NCBI RefSeq assembly: GCF_020410745.1
Contig: NZ_CP084528.1
Location: 1,674,001 to 1,738,000, forward strand
Origin: Kaistella polysaccharea
Lineage (GTDB): Bacteria; Bacteroidota; Bacteroidia; Flavobacteriales; Weeksellaceae
DNA length: 64,000 nt
Reading direction: 5' to 3'
Shown: positions 26,532 through 34,827 of the stretch, in pieces
Position numbering within the stretch: the stretch's first letter is position 1
Layout: the number at the start of each line of letters is the position of its first letter
Position numbers and translations under genes: made by a program
The notes under the pieces: model-generated
What the model saw: only the letters and a program-made list of their open reading frames with translations
The model's database searches: none
Told to the model about the DNA's origin: nothing

Positions 26532-26614
26532 TCTAATAAAAGAAAAATAGTTTTTAAAATATAATCTATTTCAGCTGAAAGAAATTATTGTCTTAGAATT
26601 CTGAATACAGAATT

Positions 26615-26944
26615 TTATCCGCGAGTCACTTTCGGTCTGCTGAAAATTGACATTAAAACTCCAGCAAATAAACCGATTGTCTTAATGATCGCAACCTGTG
26701 AATCTGGACGCATAAACGCACCAATAATACACAATCCTGCGGCGATATACATTGGATAAATTAAATTTTTGTTCGTAAGAGTTGGTGCCTGTAAAAAGAA
26801 ACTAGCGCCAATAAGCACGTAGAAAAGCCGATGGTACAGGAAATCATTCACATCTTGCGAAAAGAGATTGAAAAACCCTACTACGATGCAGATCAGCGCA
26901 CCGATTGATAAAATTCCCTGAAGGGTTGTTGTGTTTAGGTTCAT
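26615..26944 (-). CDS. Small integral membrane protein of unknown function
   Basis: A 109-residue protein with about four hydrophobic segments (residues 9-27, 38-54, 63-78, 84-100). No catalytic or binding motif is visible. Its start overlaps the panB stop (TAATG on the minus strand), so it is cotranslated with panB. It converges on the haem-binding gene; the gap (26532-26614) includes a short AATTCTG/CAGAATT hairpin that is weak as a terminator. Confidence 0.7.
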   Translation of the reverse strand: MNLNTTTLQGILSIGALICIVVGFFNLFSQDVNDFLYHRLFYVLIGASFFLQAPTLTNKNLIYPMYIAAGLCIIGAFMRPDSQVAIIKTIGLFAGVLMSIFSRPKVTRG

Positions 26945-27759
26945 TAGTAACTTTCGTTTTGGTTAGGGAAATCTCCGGTTTTTACATCTTTTACAAAGCT
27001 GGAGACTGCGCCTGTAATTTCGGTATATAAATCTAAATATCTTCTTAAAAATTTTGGGGAGAAACCTTTATTCATTCCCACCATGTCGTGGTACACAAGC
27101 ACTTGCCCATCACACCCCGCACCCGCACCAATCCCGATCGTCGGAATAGAAATGCTTTCGGAAACTTTCTGGGCTAAATCAGCGGGTATCTTTTCTAAAA
27201 CAAGAGCAAAGCATCCTAATTTTTCTAGTAATTTAGCATCGCTCATTAGTTTTTCGGCTTCTTCATCTTCTTTCGCTCTCACTTTATAGGTACCGAACTG
27301 ATAAATTGATTGTGGTGTTAATCCCAAATGTCCCATTACAGGAATTCCTGCATTGATGATTTTGGTGATTGATTTTTCAATTTCTTTTCCACCTTCAATT
27401 TTCACCGAATGTGCGCCACCTTCTTTCATCATTCTCACTGCAGATTCCAACGCTTTTTCTGAATTACTCTGGTAAGAACCAAAAGGTAAATCAGCAACAA
27501 TGAGTGCGCGGTCAACACCACGAACCACACATTGCGTATGATAAATCATCTGATCCAAAGTAATAGGAAGCGTAGTTTCATATCCTGCCATAACATTTGC
27601 TGCAGAATCTCCAATTAAAATGGCATCAACTCCGCCGGCATCTACCATTTTGGCGGTAGTGAAATCATAGGCGGTCAGCATCGTGATTTTCTCTTTGTCG
27701 AATTTCATTTTTCGCAAAGTTTCAGTGGTAATCTTCTTTATTTCTGAGTGTACAGACAT
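26944..27759 (-). CDS. panB: 3-methyl-2-oxobutanoate hydroxymethyltransferase
   Basis: A 271-residue enzyme for the first committed step of pantothenate synthesis: ketopantoate from 2-oxoisovalerate and methylenetetrahydrofolate. Seen: MLTAYDFTTAKMVDAGGVDAILIGDSAANVMAGYETTLPITLDQM, the metal-binding IGDS and VADLPFGSY, SVKIEGG, GHLGLTPQS, and GIGAGAGCDGQVLV. The length is normal (260-275). The rest of the pantothenate pathway is not in the window. It is coupled to the small membrane protein downstream. Confidence 0.96.
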   Translation of the reverse strand: MSVHSEIKKITTETLRKMKFDKEKITMLTAYDFTTAKMVDAGGVDAILIGDSAANVMAGYETTLPITLDQMIYHTQCVVRGVDRALIVADLPFGSYQSNSEKALESAVRMMKEGGAHSVKIEGGKEIEKSITKIINAGIPVMGHLGLTPQSIYQFGTYKVRAKEDEEAEKLMSDAKLLEKLGCFALVLEKIPADLAQKVSESISIPTIGIGAGAGCDGQVLVYHDMVGMNKGFSPKFLRRYLDLYTEITGAVSSFVKDVKTGDFPNQNESY

Positions 27760-27805
27760 AATAGGTAAAAATGAAGGTTGAGTAACGTAGACCTGAAATC
27801 TTTTA

Positions 27806-28519
27806 TTACATAGTGACGTGCCCTAAGCGGATCAGTTTTTCGTGGTTCAATATTTTGATATTTCGACCTTCCACTTCAATTAGTTTATCCTGTTTAAATT
27901 CAGAAATCAATCGAATTGCACTTTCTGTTGCGGTCCCGATGATGTTGGCAATTTCTTCCCGCGTTAGGGAGATTTTAATAAAACCTTCCGGGTCGGTGCC
28001 CAACTTCTGCTCTAATAAAAGAAGAATCTCTGCGAGTCTTTCGCGAACGGTTTTCTGTGCTAAAAAAGTAACTGTATTTGAAGATTCACCTAATTCAAAA
28101 GCAATTTTTTGTAACATCACAAAAGAAAGCTGTGGCATTACTTCTAATAAATGAATAAAAAGATCAGACGGTAAAAAAGTTGCTTCGATATCCGTCATTG
28201 CTTCTGCGCAGGCTTGAAAATCTTCTCCACAAAGAATGGAACGGTACCCAATTAAATCACCTTCTTTAATAAAACGTAAAATTTGGTCTTTACCATAGAC
28301 ACCCTGTTTGGATAATTTGGCGGTTCCTTTGTTCAAAAAATAAACCCCATCGGTTGTTTCACCATCTTCAAACAGGATTCCGCCTTTATGAAAGGTGAGG
28401 GATTTTTTCTCGTTTATATATCGATCATAATCTTCCGCAGACAATGATTCTTTAAAGGTTTGATCGTTAAAGACGTGTTGCAGTCGTTCTTCGATCATCG
28501 TATGTTTCTCTAAGGACAT
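27806..28519 (-). CDS. Crp/Fnr-family transcriptional regulator
   Basis: A 237-residue protein: cyclic-nucleotide-binding-like domain (FHKGGILFEDGETTDGVYFLNKGTAKLSKQ ... FIKEGDLIGYRSILCGEDF) and a C-terminal helix-turn-helix (SLTREEIANIIGTATESAIRLISEFKQDKLIEV). The FNR N-terminal cysteine cluster is absent; only two cysteines remain in the sensory domain (LCGEDFQAC), so an oxygen-labile [4Fe-4S] switch is unlikely. The recognition helix keeps Glu and Arg (TESAIR). The ATG 28519 is used; the longer TTG frame overlaps its own promoter. It is divergent from the cbb3 locus, which is its probable target. Confidence 0.88.
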   Translation of the reverse strand: MSLEKHTMIEERLQHVFNDQTFKESLSAEDYDRYINEKKSLTFHKGGILFEDGETTDGVYFLNKGTAKLSKQGVYGKDQILRFIKEGDLIGYRSILCGEDFQACAEAMTDIEATFLPSDLFIHLLEVMPQLSFVMLQKIAFELGESSNTVTFLAQKTVRERLAEILLLLEQKLGTDPEGFIKISLTREEIANIIGTATESAIRLISEFKQDKLIEVEGRNIKILNHEKLIRLGHVTM

Positions 28520-28525
28520 AATTAT

Positions 28526-28539
28526 ATGACATTTATCAG
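28526..28539. promoter_or_regulatory. FNR/CRP-like dyad between the regulator and ccoI
   Basis: ATGACATTTATCAG carries the TGA-N6-TCA core of the FNR-type box TTGAT-N4-ATCAA. Its centre (28532.5) is about 62 bases upstream of the transcript start predicted from the ccoI -7 element, close to the classical -61.5 activator position. It lies in the leader of the divergent regulator gene, where binding could repress that gene. The outer bases do not match consensus. Confidence 0.4.
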
Positions 28540-28567
28540 CAAAAATAGGGTATTTAACTGCCAGACC

Positions 28568-28575
28568 CAAATATA
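28568..28575 (-). promoter_or_regulatory. -7 promoter element for the Crp/Fnr gene
   Basis: The minus strand reads TATATTTG, 48 bases before the ATG at 28519. Confidence 0.45.
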
Positions 28576-28581
28576 TTTTTA

Positions 28582-28589
28582 TAATTTTG
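28582..28589 (+). promoter_or_regulatory. -7 promoter element for ccoI
   Basis: TAATTTTG, 20 bases before the TTG start at 28610. It is one reason to prefer that start to the ATG at 28526. Confidence 0.45.
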
Positions 28590-28609
28590 CAGGCTTAATT
28601 AAGATTAAA

Positions 28610-31000
28610 TTGCCAGAAAACTGTTTCCACTGTGGTCAGACGATCGACAGAGAACGCATTTCATTTGATAGTAAAGCCTTTTGTTGCAACGGGTGTAAAT
28701 CAGTTTATGAGATCCTGAATATGAACGATCTAGGAAACTTTTATGAAATGAATAAAAGTTCCGGAATCAGACCAAATGACGAGAATATGTCGCAATTTGA
28801 CTATCTCGATACGCCAGAGATTTTCTCTAAATTCACCGATTTTTCCGAAGGTAATACAACGTTGGTTACTTTTAAAATTCCTGTAATCCATTGTTCATCC
28901 TGCATCTGGCTTCTGGAAAGTTTGCAAACGCTGAATGAAAACATCAATTATTCGCAGGTAAACTTTACAAGAAAAAATGTTCAAATATCCTTTAATCATA
29001 ATGAATTAAAGTTAAGCGAGCTGGCGAAATTTCTCACCAATCTCGGCTACAAACCAGTGATCAATCTGGAAACTGCAGATAAAAAAGAGGAATTTATTGA
29101 CAAAACTTTAATTGTAAAATTAGCAATCGCAGGATTTGCGTTTGGAAACGGGATGTTTTTTTCCTATCCGGAATATGCCGAACAGGTGATGGGAACTACC
29201 GATTTCTGGATGGATACTTATAAAAATCTGTTCCGATTTATCATGTTTCTTTTAGCGACGCCCGTTGTTTTTTATTCCGCTTCAGATTACTTTAAATCGG
29301 CGTGGTTTGGCTTGAAGAATAAAATTGTAAATATTGATGTTCCAATTGTTTTAGGGATTTTGATGTTGTATGGAAGAAGTATTTATGAAGTTTTAACCGA
29401 TTATGGACCAGGTTATTTTGATACATTATGTGGACTTTTATTCTTTATGCTTCTAGGGAAACTGTTTCAGAAAAGAACGTACAGCGCTTTATCTTACGAT
29501 CGCGATTATAAATCTTTTTATCCGATTGCGGTCACCAAAGTAGATTTTGCAGGCAATCAGCAGAATATTCTTCTGAATGAACTGAATGTTGGAGACCGAA
29601 TTATAGTGCGCAATCAGGAAATTATTCCGGTTGATGTGATCTTAATTAAAGGAGAAGGAAATATCGATAACAGTTTTATCACTGGGGAAAGTGCTTCTAT
29701 TCCGAAACAAGCGGGAGACAAAATATTCGCCGGTGGAAAACAAATCGGTTCTATTTTGGAGCTTGAAGTGATAAAAACGGTGAATCAAAGTTATCTTACC
29801 CAATTATGGAACAAAGAAGCTTTCAAAAAATTTGAGACCGGCTTGGATACCATTACAAATGATATCAGCAAATACTTCACTATTATTATTTTAGGAATTA
29901 CACTCATTGCTGGGATTTACTGGGGACAACATGATTTTGAAAAGATGTTTCAAGTCGTTGCAGCAATCTTAATTGTAGCATGTCCATGTGCGTTGGCATT
30001 ATCAGCACCATTTACTTTAGGTCATATTATGCGGATTTTAGGACGTAATAAATTTTATGTAAAAGATACGCTGACCATTGAGAAATTAGCAAAAATTAAT
30101 ACGCTTGTCTTTGATAAAACCGGAACGATTACGCATAACAAAGAAGCCAATATCATATTTGAAGGTGATAGAATTTCAGATTTTGATATGATAAATCTGA
30201 AAAGCTTGCTGAAAAACTCCAATCATCCCTTATCGAAAAGTTTGTACCAACATTTAGAAGTCGGCGAGGAATATCTACCTGTTAATGATTTTATTGAAAC
30301 TGCAGGCAAAGGGTATTCGGGAACGGTAAGAGGTAAAACTTATAAAATAGGGTCCGCTACGTTCAACAAGAAAACTTCCAAAAACCTAGAAACGGCAGTA
30401 CATATTTCCAGAGACGAAGAATATTTAGGCAAATTTATTTTCACGAATGAATACCGGGAAAATATGGATGAAATGTTTTCAAAACTAAGTGATTATCAAC
30501 TTCATATTTTAAGCGGTGATAATGCTTCGGAAGAGAATTCGCTGAAGAGTTTGGTGCCGAGTGTTGTAGGAATGAAATTTAATCAAAGTCCGGAAAACAA
30601 ACTGAATTATATTAAGGAACTTCAGGACGAAAATCATAAAGTTGCCATGTTGGGTGACGGTCTTAACGATGCCGGCGCACTAAAACAGAGCAATGTAGGG
30701 ATTGCAGTGGCGGATGATACCCATTCCTTCACGCCTTCATCTGATGTGATTATGGCGGGCGAGAAGATGAAATACTTAAAAGACTACCTCGATCTGTCTA
30801 AAGACGCCATTAAAATTGTAAAACTTACCTTCGGAATCAGCTTCTTTTATAACATCATCGGATTGACCTTTGCGGTTACTGGACATCTGTCGCCGTTGGT
30901 TGCAGCGATACTAATGCCCATCAGTTCTATAACTGTGGTGATATTTACGTCGGTTGCGACTTGGGCTCGATCTGCTAAATACTTTAAAACCAACGTATAA
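28610..31000 (+). CDS. ccoI: CcoI/FixI-type copper P-type ATPase
   Basis: A 796-residue P1B-ATPase supplying copper for cbb3 oxidase assembly. N-terminal metal-binding parts: CFHCG, CCNGC, and the HMA-like CSSC. The membrane motif is CPC (C458-P459-C460), the phosphorylation site is DKTGT (D502), and the hinge is GDGLNDAGAL. The start chosen is TTG 28610, giving MPENCFHCG, which fits how homologues begin; the upstream ATG 28526 would place promoter bases inside the gene and leave only 6 bases to the divergent regulator start. It heads the cco gene set. Confidence 0.9.
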   Translation: MPENCFHCGQTIDRERISFDSKAFCCNGCKSVYEILNMNDLGNFYEMNKSSGIRPNDENMSQFDYLDTPEIFSKFTDFSEGNTTLVTFKIPVIHCSSCIWLLESLQTLNENINYSQVNFTRKNVQISFNHNELKLSELAKFLTNLGYKPVINLETADKKEEFIDKTLIVKLAIAGFAFGNGMFFSYPEYAEQVMGTTDFWMDTYKNLFRFIMFLLATPVVFYSASDYFKSAWFGLKNKIVNIDVPIVLGILMLYGRSIYEVLTDYGPGYFDTLCGLLFFMLLGKLFQKRTYSALSYDRDYKSFYPIAVTKVDFAGNQQNILLNELNVGDRIIVRNQEIIPVDVILIKGEGNIDNSFITGESASIPKQAGDKIFAGGKQIGSILELEVIKTVNQSYLTQLWNKEAFKKFETGLDTITNDISKYFTIIILGITLIAGIYWGQHDFEKMFQVVAAILIVACPCALALSAPFTLGHIMRILGRNKFYVKDTLTIEKLAKINTLVFDKTGTITHNKEANIIFEGDRISDFDMINLKSLLKNSNHPLSKSLYQHLEVGEEYLPVNDFIETAGKGYSGTVRGKTYKIGSATFNKKTSKNLETAVHISRDEEYLGKFIFTNEYRENMDEMFSKLSDYQLHILSGDNASEENSLKSLVPSVVGMKFNQSPENKLNYIKELQDENHKVAMLGDGLNDAGALKQSNVGIAVADDTHSFTPSSDVIMAGEKMKYLKDYLDLSKDAIKIVKLTFGISFFYNIIGLTFAVTGHLSPLVAAILMPISSITVVIFTSVATWARSAKYFKTNV

Positions 31001-31079
31001 GGTTAGAAAATCAACTTATTTAGAAGCAATTTAAATTAACAAAATTTAACACCACGTGAGGAATATCATAATTTTTAAG

Positions 31080-31109
31080 TAAATTTGACCCACATATTCC
31101 CTAAATTTG
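31080..31109 (+). promoter_or_regulatory. Two -7 promoter elements before ccoS
   Basis: TAAATTTG occurs at 31080-31087 and again at 31102-31109; the second lies 8 bases before the ccoS ATG at 31118. They suggest that the structural oxidase genes are transcribed separately from ccoI. Confidence 0.5.
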
Positions 31110-31117
31110 CAGTCGAC

Positions 31118-31315
31118 ATGGAAATATTGTACTTAATGATTCTTTGCAGCGTTACACTAGCTGTAATTTTTTTGATCATTTTTATCATCAGTGCAAGAAA
31201 AGGGCAATTTGAAGATGATGAGTCGCCTGCGGTCCGAATACTGCTGGAATCCGAGATTATAAAAGAGAATACTGGGAAGCCGAAATCCCAACCGAAAGAA
31301 GAGAATAAAAAATAG
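31118..31315 (+). CDS. ccoS: cbb3 oxidase maturation protein CcoS
   Basis: A 65-residue single-pass membrane protein (ILYLMILCSVTLAVIFLIIFIISARKGQFEDDESPAVRIL). The hydrophobic helix followed by GQFEDDESPAVRIL is the CcoS signature. CcoS is needed for cofactor insertion into cbb3 oxidase. I moved the start from TTG 31085 to ATG 31118 because the former lies inside a promoter element and MEILYLMIL is how CcoS proteins begin. The gene is 22 bases before ccoNO. Confidence 0.92.
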   Translation: MEILYLMILCSVTLAVIFLIIFIISARKGQFEDDESPAVRILLESEIIKENTGKPKSQPKEENKK

Positions 31316-31337
31316 AAGAAAAAAGTGATTAGTTAAT

Positions 31338-33617
31338 ATGGAGACACAAAAGTTTAGTTATGACAATAACATTGTGCGCGCATTTCTTTATGCAACAGTA
31401 ATCTTCGGGATTATTGGATTTTTGCTGGGACTGACTGCAGCCTTAATGTTATTTTACCCCGAACTTCCTGAATACTTCTTTGGAACAGACGATGCAACCA
31501 TCGTTAGTTTACAGAGTGGAAACCTTCAGGGTTTAATTAACACGCATGGTGCTTTCGGTTTTGGCCGTATTAGAATGCTGCACACCAGTGCGGTAATTTT
31601 CGCATTCGTGTGTAACGGTTTTTTTGCAGGCGCTTATTATTCCCTGCAGAGATTGTTAAAAACCAGAATGTACAGCGATACCCTTTCTTGGATTCACTTC
31701 TGGGGTTGGCAGTTGATGATCGTTGCTGTAGTTATTACATTCTTAATGGGAATCAACACTTCCAAAGAATACGCAGAGCATGAATGGCCTATTGATATCT
31801 TAATCACAGTGATTTGGGTTATATTTGGTGTTAACATGTTCGCTACCATTATCAAGAGAAGAGTGCGTCACTTATATGTTGCGATTTGGTTCTATCTAGG
31901 AACTTGGGTTGCGATTGCAATGCTTCATATCTTTAATAACTTAGAAGTTCCATTAACCTTTACAGGCTGGAAATCTTACTCTGCGTATGCTGGTGTTAAA
32001 GATGCTTTGGTACAGTGGTGGTACGGTCATAATGCAGTAGCATTTGTATTAACAACACCAATTCTTGGTTTGATGTATTACTTCTTACCGAAAGCTGCTG
32101 ACAGACCTGTTTTCTCTTATAAACTTTCAATTATTCACTTCTGGTCATTAATATTCGTTTATATCTGGGCAGGACCTCACCACTTGCAATATACTGCAAT
32201 TCCAGGTTGGGCACAGGCATTGGCTACCGGATTCTCTATCATGCTGATCGCACCGTCTTGGGGAGGAATGCTCAACGGTCTTCTTACCTTAAGAGGAGCT
32301 TGGGATAAAGTGAGAGAAAATCCAGTACTTAAATTTTTCGTTGTAGCAATTACCTGTTATGGTATGGCAACGTTTGAAGGGCCATTATTAGCAACAAAAA
32401 CATTAAATAAAATAGGCCATTACACCGATTGGGTTATTGGACACGTTCACGTAGGAGCTTTAGGTTGGAATGGCTTTATGACCTTCGGGATGATTTATTA
32501 TCTCTTGCCAATTATGTGGCGAACTAAACTTTGGTCTGTAAAATTAGCAAACTGGCATTTCTGGTTGGGAACTTTAGGAATTATTTTCTATGCCGTTCCA
32601 TTATACATTGCAGGATTTACACAAGGTTTAATGTGGAAACAATTTAATCCAGATGGAACTTTAGTTTATAAAAACTGGTTAGATACGGTAACGGCAATTA
32701 TCCCTTATTATCAAATGCGATTTGTAGGTGGATTGTTATACATCTCCGGAGCAATTTTAATGTGTGTGAACCTTGTTGCGACAGTAAGAAGCGGTTCATT
32801 CCAGAAAGATGTTCCTGCAGAAGCACCGGCTTTGGCAAAAATCAGTAATAAAAGAAAAGAAGGCGAAGGACTTCACCTTTGGATCGAAAGAATGCCGACC
32901 TTATTAACCGTACTTGCATTTATTGCAGTTGCTATTGGTGGTTTCCTGGAGATTGTTCCGACATTAACCATTAAAGAAAATGTACCGACCATCGCGGCAG
33001 TGAAACCTTATTCACCACTGGAACTGGAAGGACGAGATTTATACATCAGAGAAGGTTGTAACGCGTGTCACTCCCAAATGATCAGACCGTTCAGAGATGA
33101 AGTGGTAAGATTTAACGGTAAAAATGGACAATATTCCAAAGCTGGAGAATTTATTTATGATCGACCATTCCTTTGGGGATCAAAAAGAACAGGACCAGAT
33201 TTACACCGTCAAGGAGGTAAAAACCCAAGTTCTTGGCACTATAAGCACATGTTGAATCCAAGAGTAACTTCTGCAGGTTCGATCATGCCACGTTATCCTT
33301 GGTTAATTTCTACCGATTTAGACCGAAGCCAAATGGTTGCTAAAATTGAATTGATGAAAAACACGTTCGATGTTCCATACACGCAGGCGCAAGTCGATTC
33401 AGCGGATGCCTGGGCTGACAATCAGGCTGCAGCGATTGTGAAAGAAATTTATTCTGAAGCAGCCGATGTGAAGAAAGCGTATGCAGATAAGAAAGCAGCA
33501 GATGGCGCGAACTTTACTCCACTGGAGAAAAAAGAAATTATTGCACTAATTGCTTACTTGCAAAGACTTGGAACAGATATAAAAACGACTGAGATTAAAA
33601 CGGCTAGCACCAATTAA
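31338..33617 (+). CDS. ccoNO: Fused CcoN-CcoO subunits of cbb3 cytochrome c oxidase
   Basis: A 759-residue fusion. The first part (about 1-490) is the multi-helix CcoN haem-copper core with metal-binding histidines (HTSAVIF, WYGHNAVAF, PHHLQYT, IGHVHVGALGWNG). The second part (about 530-740) is CcoO, with one transmembrane anchor and the haem c motif GCNACHSQ (C574, C577, H578), followed by GPDLHRQGG and IMPRYPWL. In most proteobacteria these are two genes; the fusion is usual in Bacteroidota. It is the high-affinity terminal oxidase for low oxygen. Confidence 0.95.
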   Translation: METQKFSYDNNIVRAFLYATVIFGIIGFLLGLTAALMLFYPELPEYFFGTDDATIVSLQSGNLQGLINTHGAFGFGRIRMLHTSAVIFAFVCNGFFAGAYYSLQRLLKTRMYSDTLSWIHFWGWQLMIVAVVITFLMGINTSKEYAEHEWPIDILITVIWVIFGVNMFATIIKRRVRHLYVAIWFYLGTWVAIAMLHIFNNLEVPLTFTGWKSYSAYAGVKDALVQWWYGHNAVAFVLTTPILGLMYYFLPKAADRPVFSYKLSIIHFWSLIFVYIWAGPHHLQYTAIPGWAQALATGFSIMLIAPSWGGMLNGLLTLRGAWDKVRENPVLKFFVVAITCYGMATFEGPLLATKTLNKIGHYTDWVIGHVHVGALGWNGFMTFGMIYYLLPIMWRTKLWSVKLANWHFWLGTLGIIFYAVPLYIAGFTQGLMWKQFNPDGTLVYKNWLDTVTAIIPYYQMRFVGGLLYISGAILMCVNLVATVRSGSFQKDVPAEAPALAKISNKRKEGEGLHLWIERMPTLLTVLAFIAVAIGGFLEIVPTLTIKENVPTIAAVKPYSPLELEGRDLYIREGCNACHSQMIRPFRDEVVRFNGKNGQYSKAGEFIYDRPFLWGSKRTGPDLHRQGGKNPSSWHYKHMLNPRVTSAGSIMPRYPWLISTDLDRSQMVAKIELMKNTFDVPYTQAQVDSADAWADNQAAAIVKEIYSEAADVKKAYADKKAADGANFTPLEKKEIIALIAYLQRLGTDIKTTEIKTASTN

Positions 33618-33641
33618 TCATTTTATAAAACTGCATTTATC

Positions 33642-33833
33642 ATGATACCTCAAAGCGTAAAAGATATCGTAGCAAATGGCGAGAATGTTGGTCTCTACCA
33701 AACTATCGCCATGATATTATTCATCATATTTTTTTTAGGTATCGTTTTCTACGTTTTTTCAAGACCCAAAAAGTTTTATGAAGAAGAAGCAAATGCACCT
33801 TTAAACGATGACATAGAAGATACAGATCTTTAA
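33642..33833 (+). CDS. ccoQ: cbb3 oxidase subunit CcoQ (FixQ)
   Basis: A 63-residue single-pass protein (helix at about residues 20-41) with the short motif FYVFSRPKKFYEEEANAPLNDD after the helix, typical of CcoQ/FixQ. It stabilises the complex. It lies between ccoNO and ccoP with 24- and 21-base gaps. Confidence 0.88.
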   Translation: MIPQSVKDIVANGENVGLYQTIAMILFIIFFLGIVFYVFSRPKKFYEEEANAPLNDDIEDTDL

Positions 33834-33854
33834 TTTTAGAAAAATTAAACTATT

Positions 33855-34733
33855 ATGAAACAAAGAACGCCCGTATACATTACCATACTTGTAATCCTTA
33901 CGATTTTATTCATCGTATACTACATGTTCGTGCAAGATTCATCATTCATGTCCTCACCCTATTTCTGGGGAACTGTTGTTATTGCCGTAATTTTGTCGAT
34001 GATTCACAGTGCAATTGGAGATTTGATCGAAAACGACCAGTTCAAAAAATTAACCGCTGAGGGCAAGACAGAATATCTAGCAGTGAAGCAGAAACCTTAT
34101 TTTAAAGGTCTTTATGAAAGTGCCTTTAAAAAGCAAAGTGTCACCGAAGAAAAAGATATTCTTATTGACCACGGTTTTGATGGTATTATGGAGTTGGATA
34201 ATCAATTACCGAAATGGTGGTTGGGTTTATTCTGGTTCGGAGTTGCCTATTGCGTGGTGTATATGATATCGTACTGGACGACAGATTTTGCACATCAGGG
34301 ACCAGAATACGATCGTGAATATATCGCACAAACTGCGAGTATTGATGAATACATGAAAAATACTCCGCCTCCAACAATAGAAAATGCGGCTTTCTCTCCA
34401 GACAATATTGCAGCGGGTGAAGAAGTGTTTAAAACAAACTGTGTGTCTTGTCATAGTGATGGTGGAAAAGGAGGAATTGGACCAAACTTAACAGATAACA
34501 ACTGGATCAACCAACCTGAAAAAACATTATTTAAAAATGTCTTTCACGTAGTTGAAAACGGAAGTCCAAATAATCCTGCGATGCAGGCATTCGGAAAAAA
34601 TGGCGTACTTACAGGATTTGATATCCAAAATGTAGCAGCCTATGTTTATCATATCAATCAGGAACAATCACCAATAACACCTGCACAAGGCGGCGCAGCT
34701 CCTCAGGGAACTACTGCCAACTGGGAGAAATAA
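33855..34733 (+). CDS. ccoP: cbb3 oxidase subunit CcoP with a single haem c site
   Basis: A 292-residue protein with two N-terminal transmembrane segments (about 8-26, 36-52), a cytosolic stretch, a further helix near residue 120 (WWLGLFWFGVAYCVVYMISYW) and one C-terminal cytochrome c domain. Only one CxxCH is present (C196, C199, H200: NCVSCHSDGGKGGIGPNL). Proteobacterial CcoP carries two. The single-haem form with an extra N-terminal hairpin is seen in other Bacteroidota. It donates electrons from cytochrome c to CcoO. Confidence 0.93.
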   Translation: MKQRTPVYITILVILTILFIVYYMFVQDSSFMSSPYFWGTVVIAVILSMIHSAIGDLIENDQFKKLTAEGKTEYLAVKQKPYFKGLYESAFKKQSVTEEKDILIDHGFDGIMELDNQLPKWWLGLFWFGVAYCVVYMISYWTTDFAHQGPEYDREYIAQTASIDEYMKNTPPPTIENAAFSPDNIAAGEEVFKTNCVSCHSDGGKGGIGPNLTDNNWINQPEKTLFKNVFHVVENGSPNNPAMQAFGKNGVLTGFDIQNVAAYVYHINQEQSPITPAQGGAAPQGTTANWEK

Positions 34734-34759
34734 ACATCAAAAAAACAAAAACTACTATG

Positions 34760-34811
34760 AAAACATAATTTGTTATCTTTATAAAAAGAGATAGCGAATT
34801 ATGTTTTTTTT
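34760..34811 (+). terminator. 19-bp hairpin with eight-T tail between ccoP and ccoG
   Basis: AAAACATAATTTGTTATCT (34760-34778) pairs with AGATAGCGAATTATGTTTT (34789-34807) over 19 positions, two of them G-U wobbles, with a 10-base loop. T residues run from 34804 to 34811. It looks like an intrinsic terminator or a processing/stabilising hairpin that separates the structural subunits from the assembly genes. Confidence 0.75.
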
Positions 34812-34827
34812 AATTTGAGAAATAACA

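Noticed and set aside
26597..26614. Short hairpin AATTCTG/CAGAATT between the haem-binding gene and the small membrane protein gene
   Set aside because: Stem is AT-rich and only 7 bp with a poor T-run; too weak to call a terminator.
27806..28519. Oxygen-sensing FNR with an iron-sulfur cluster
   Set aside because: The N-terminal cysteine cluster is missing; only two cysteines are present, both in the sensory domain.
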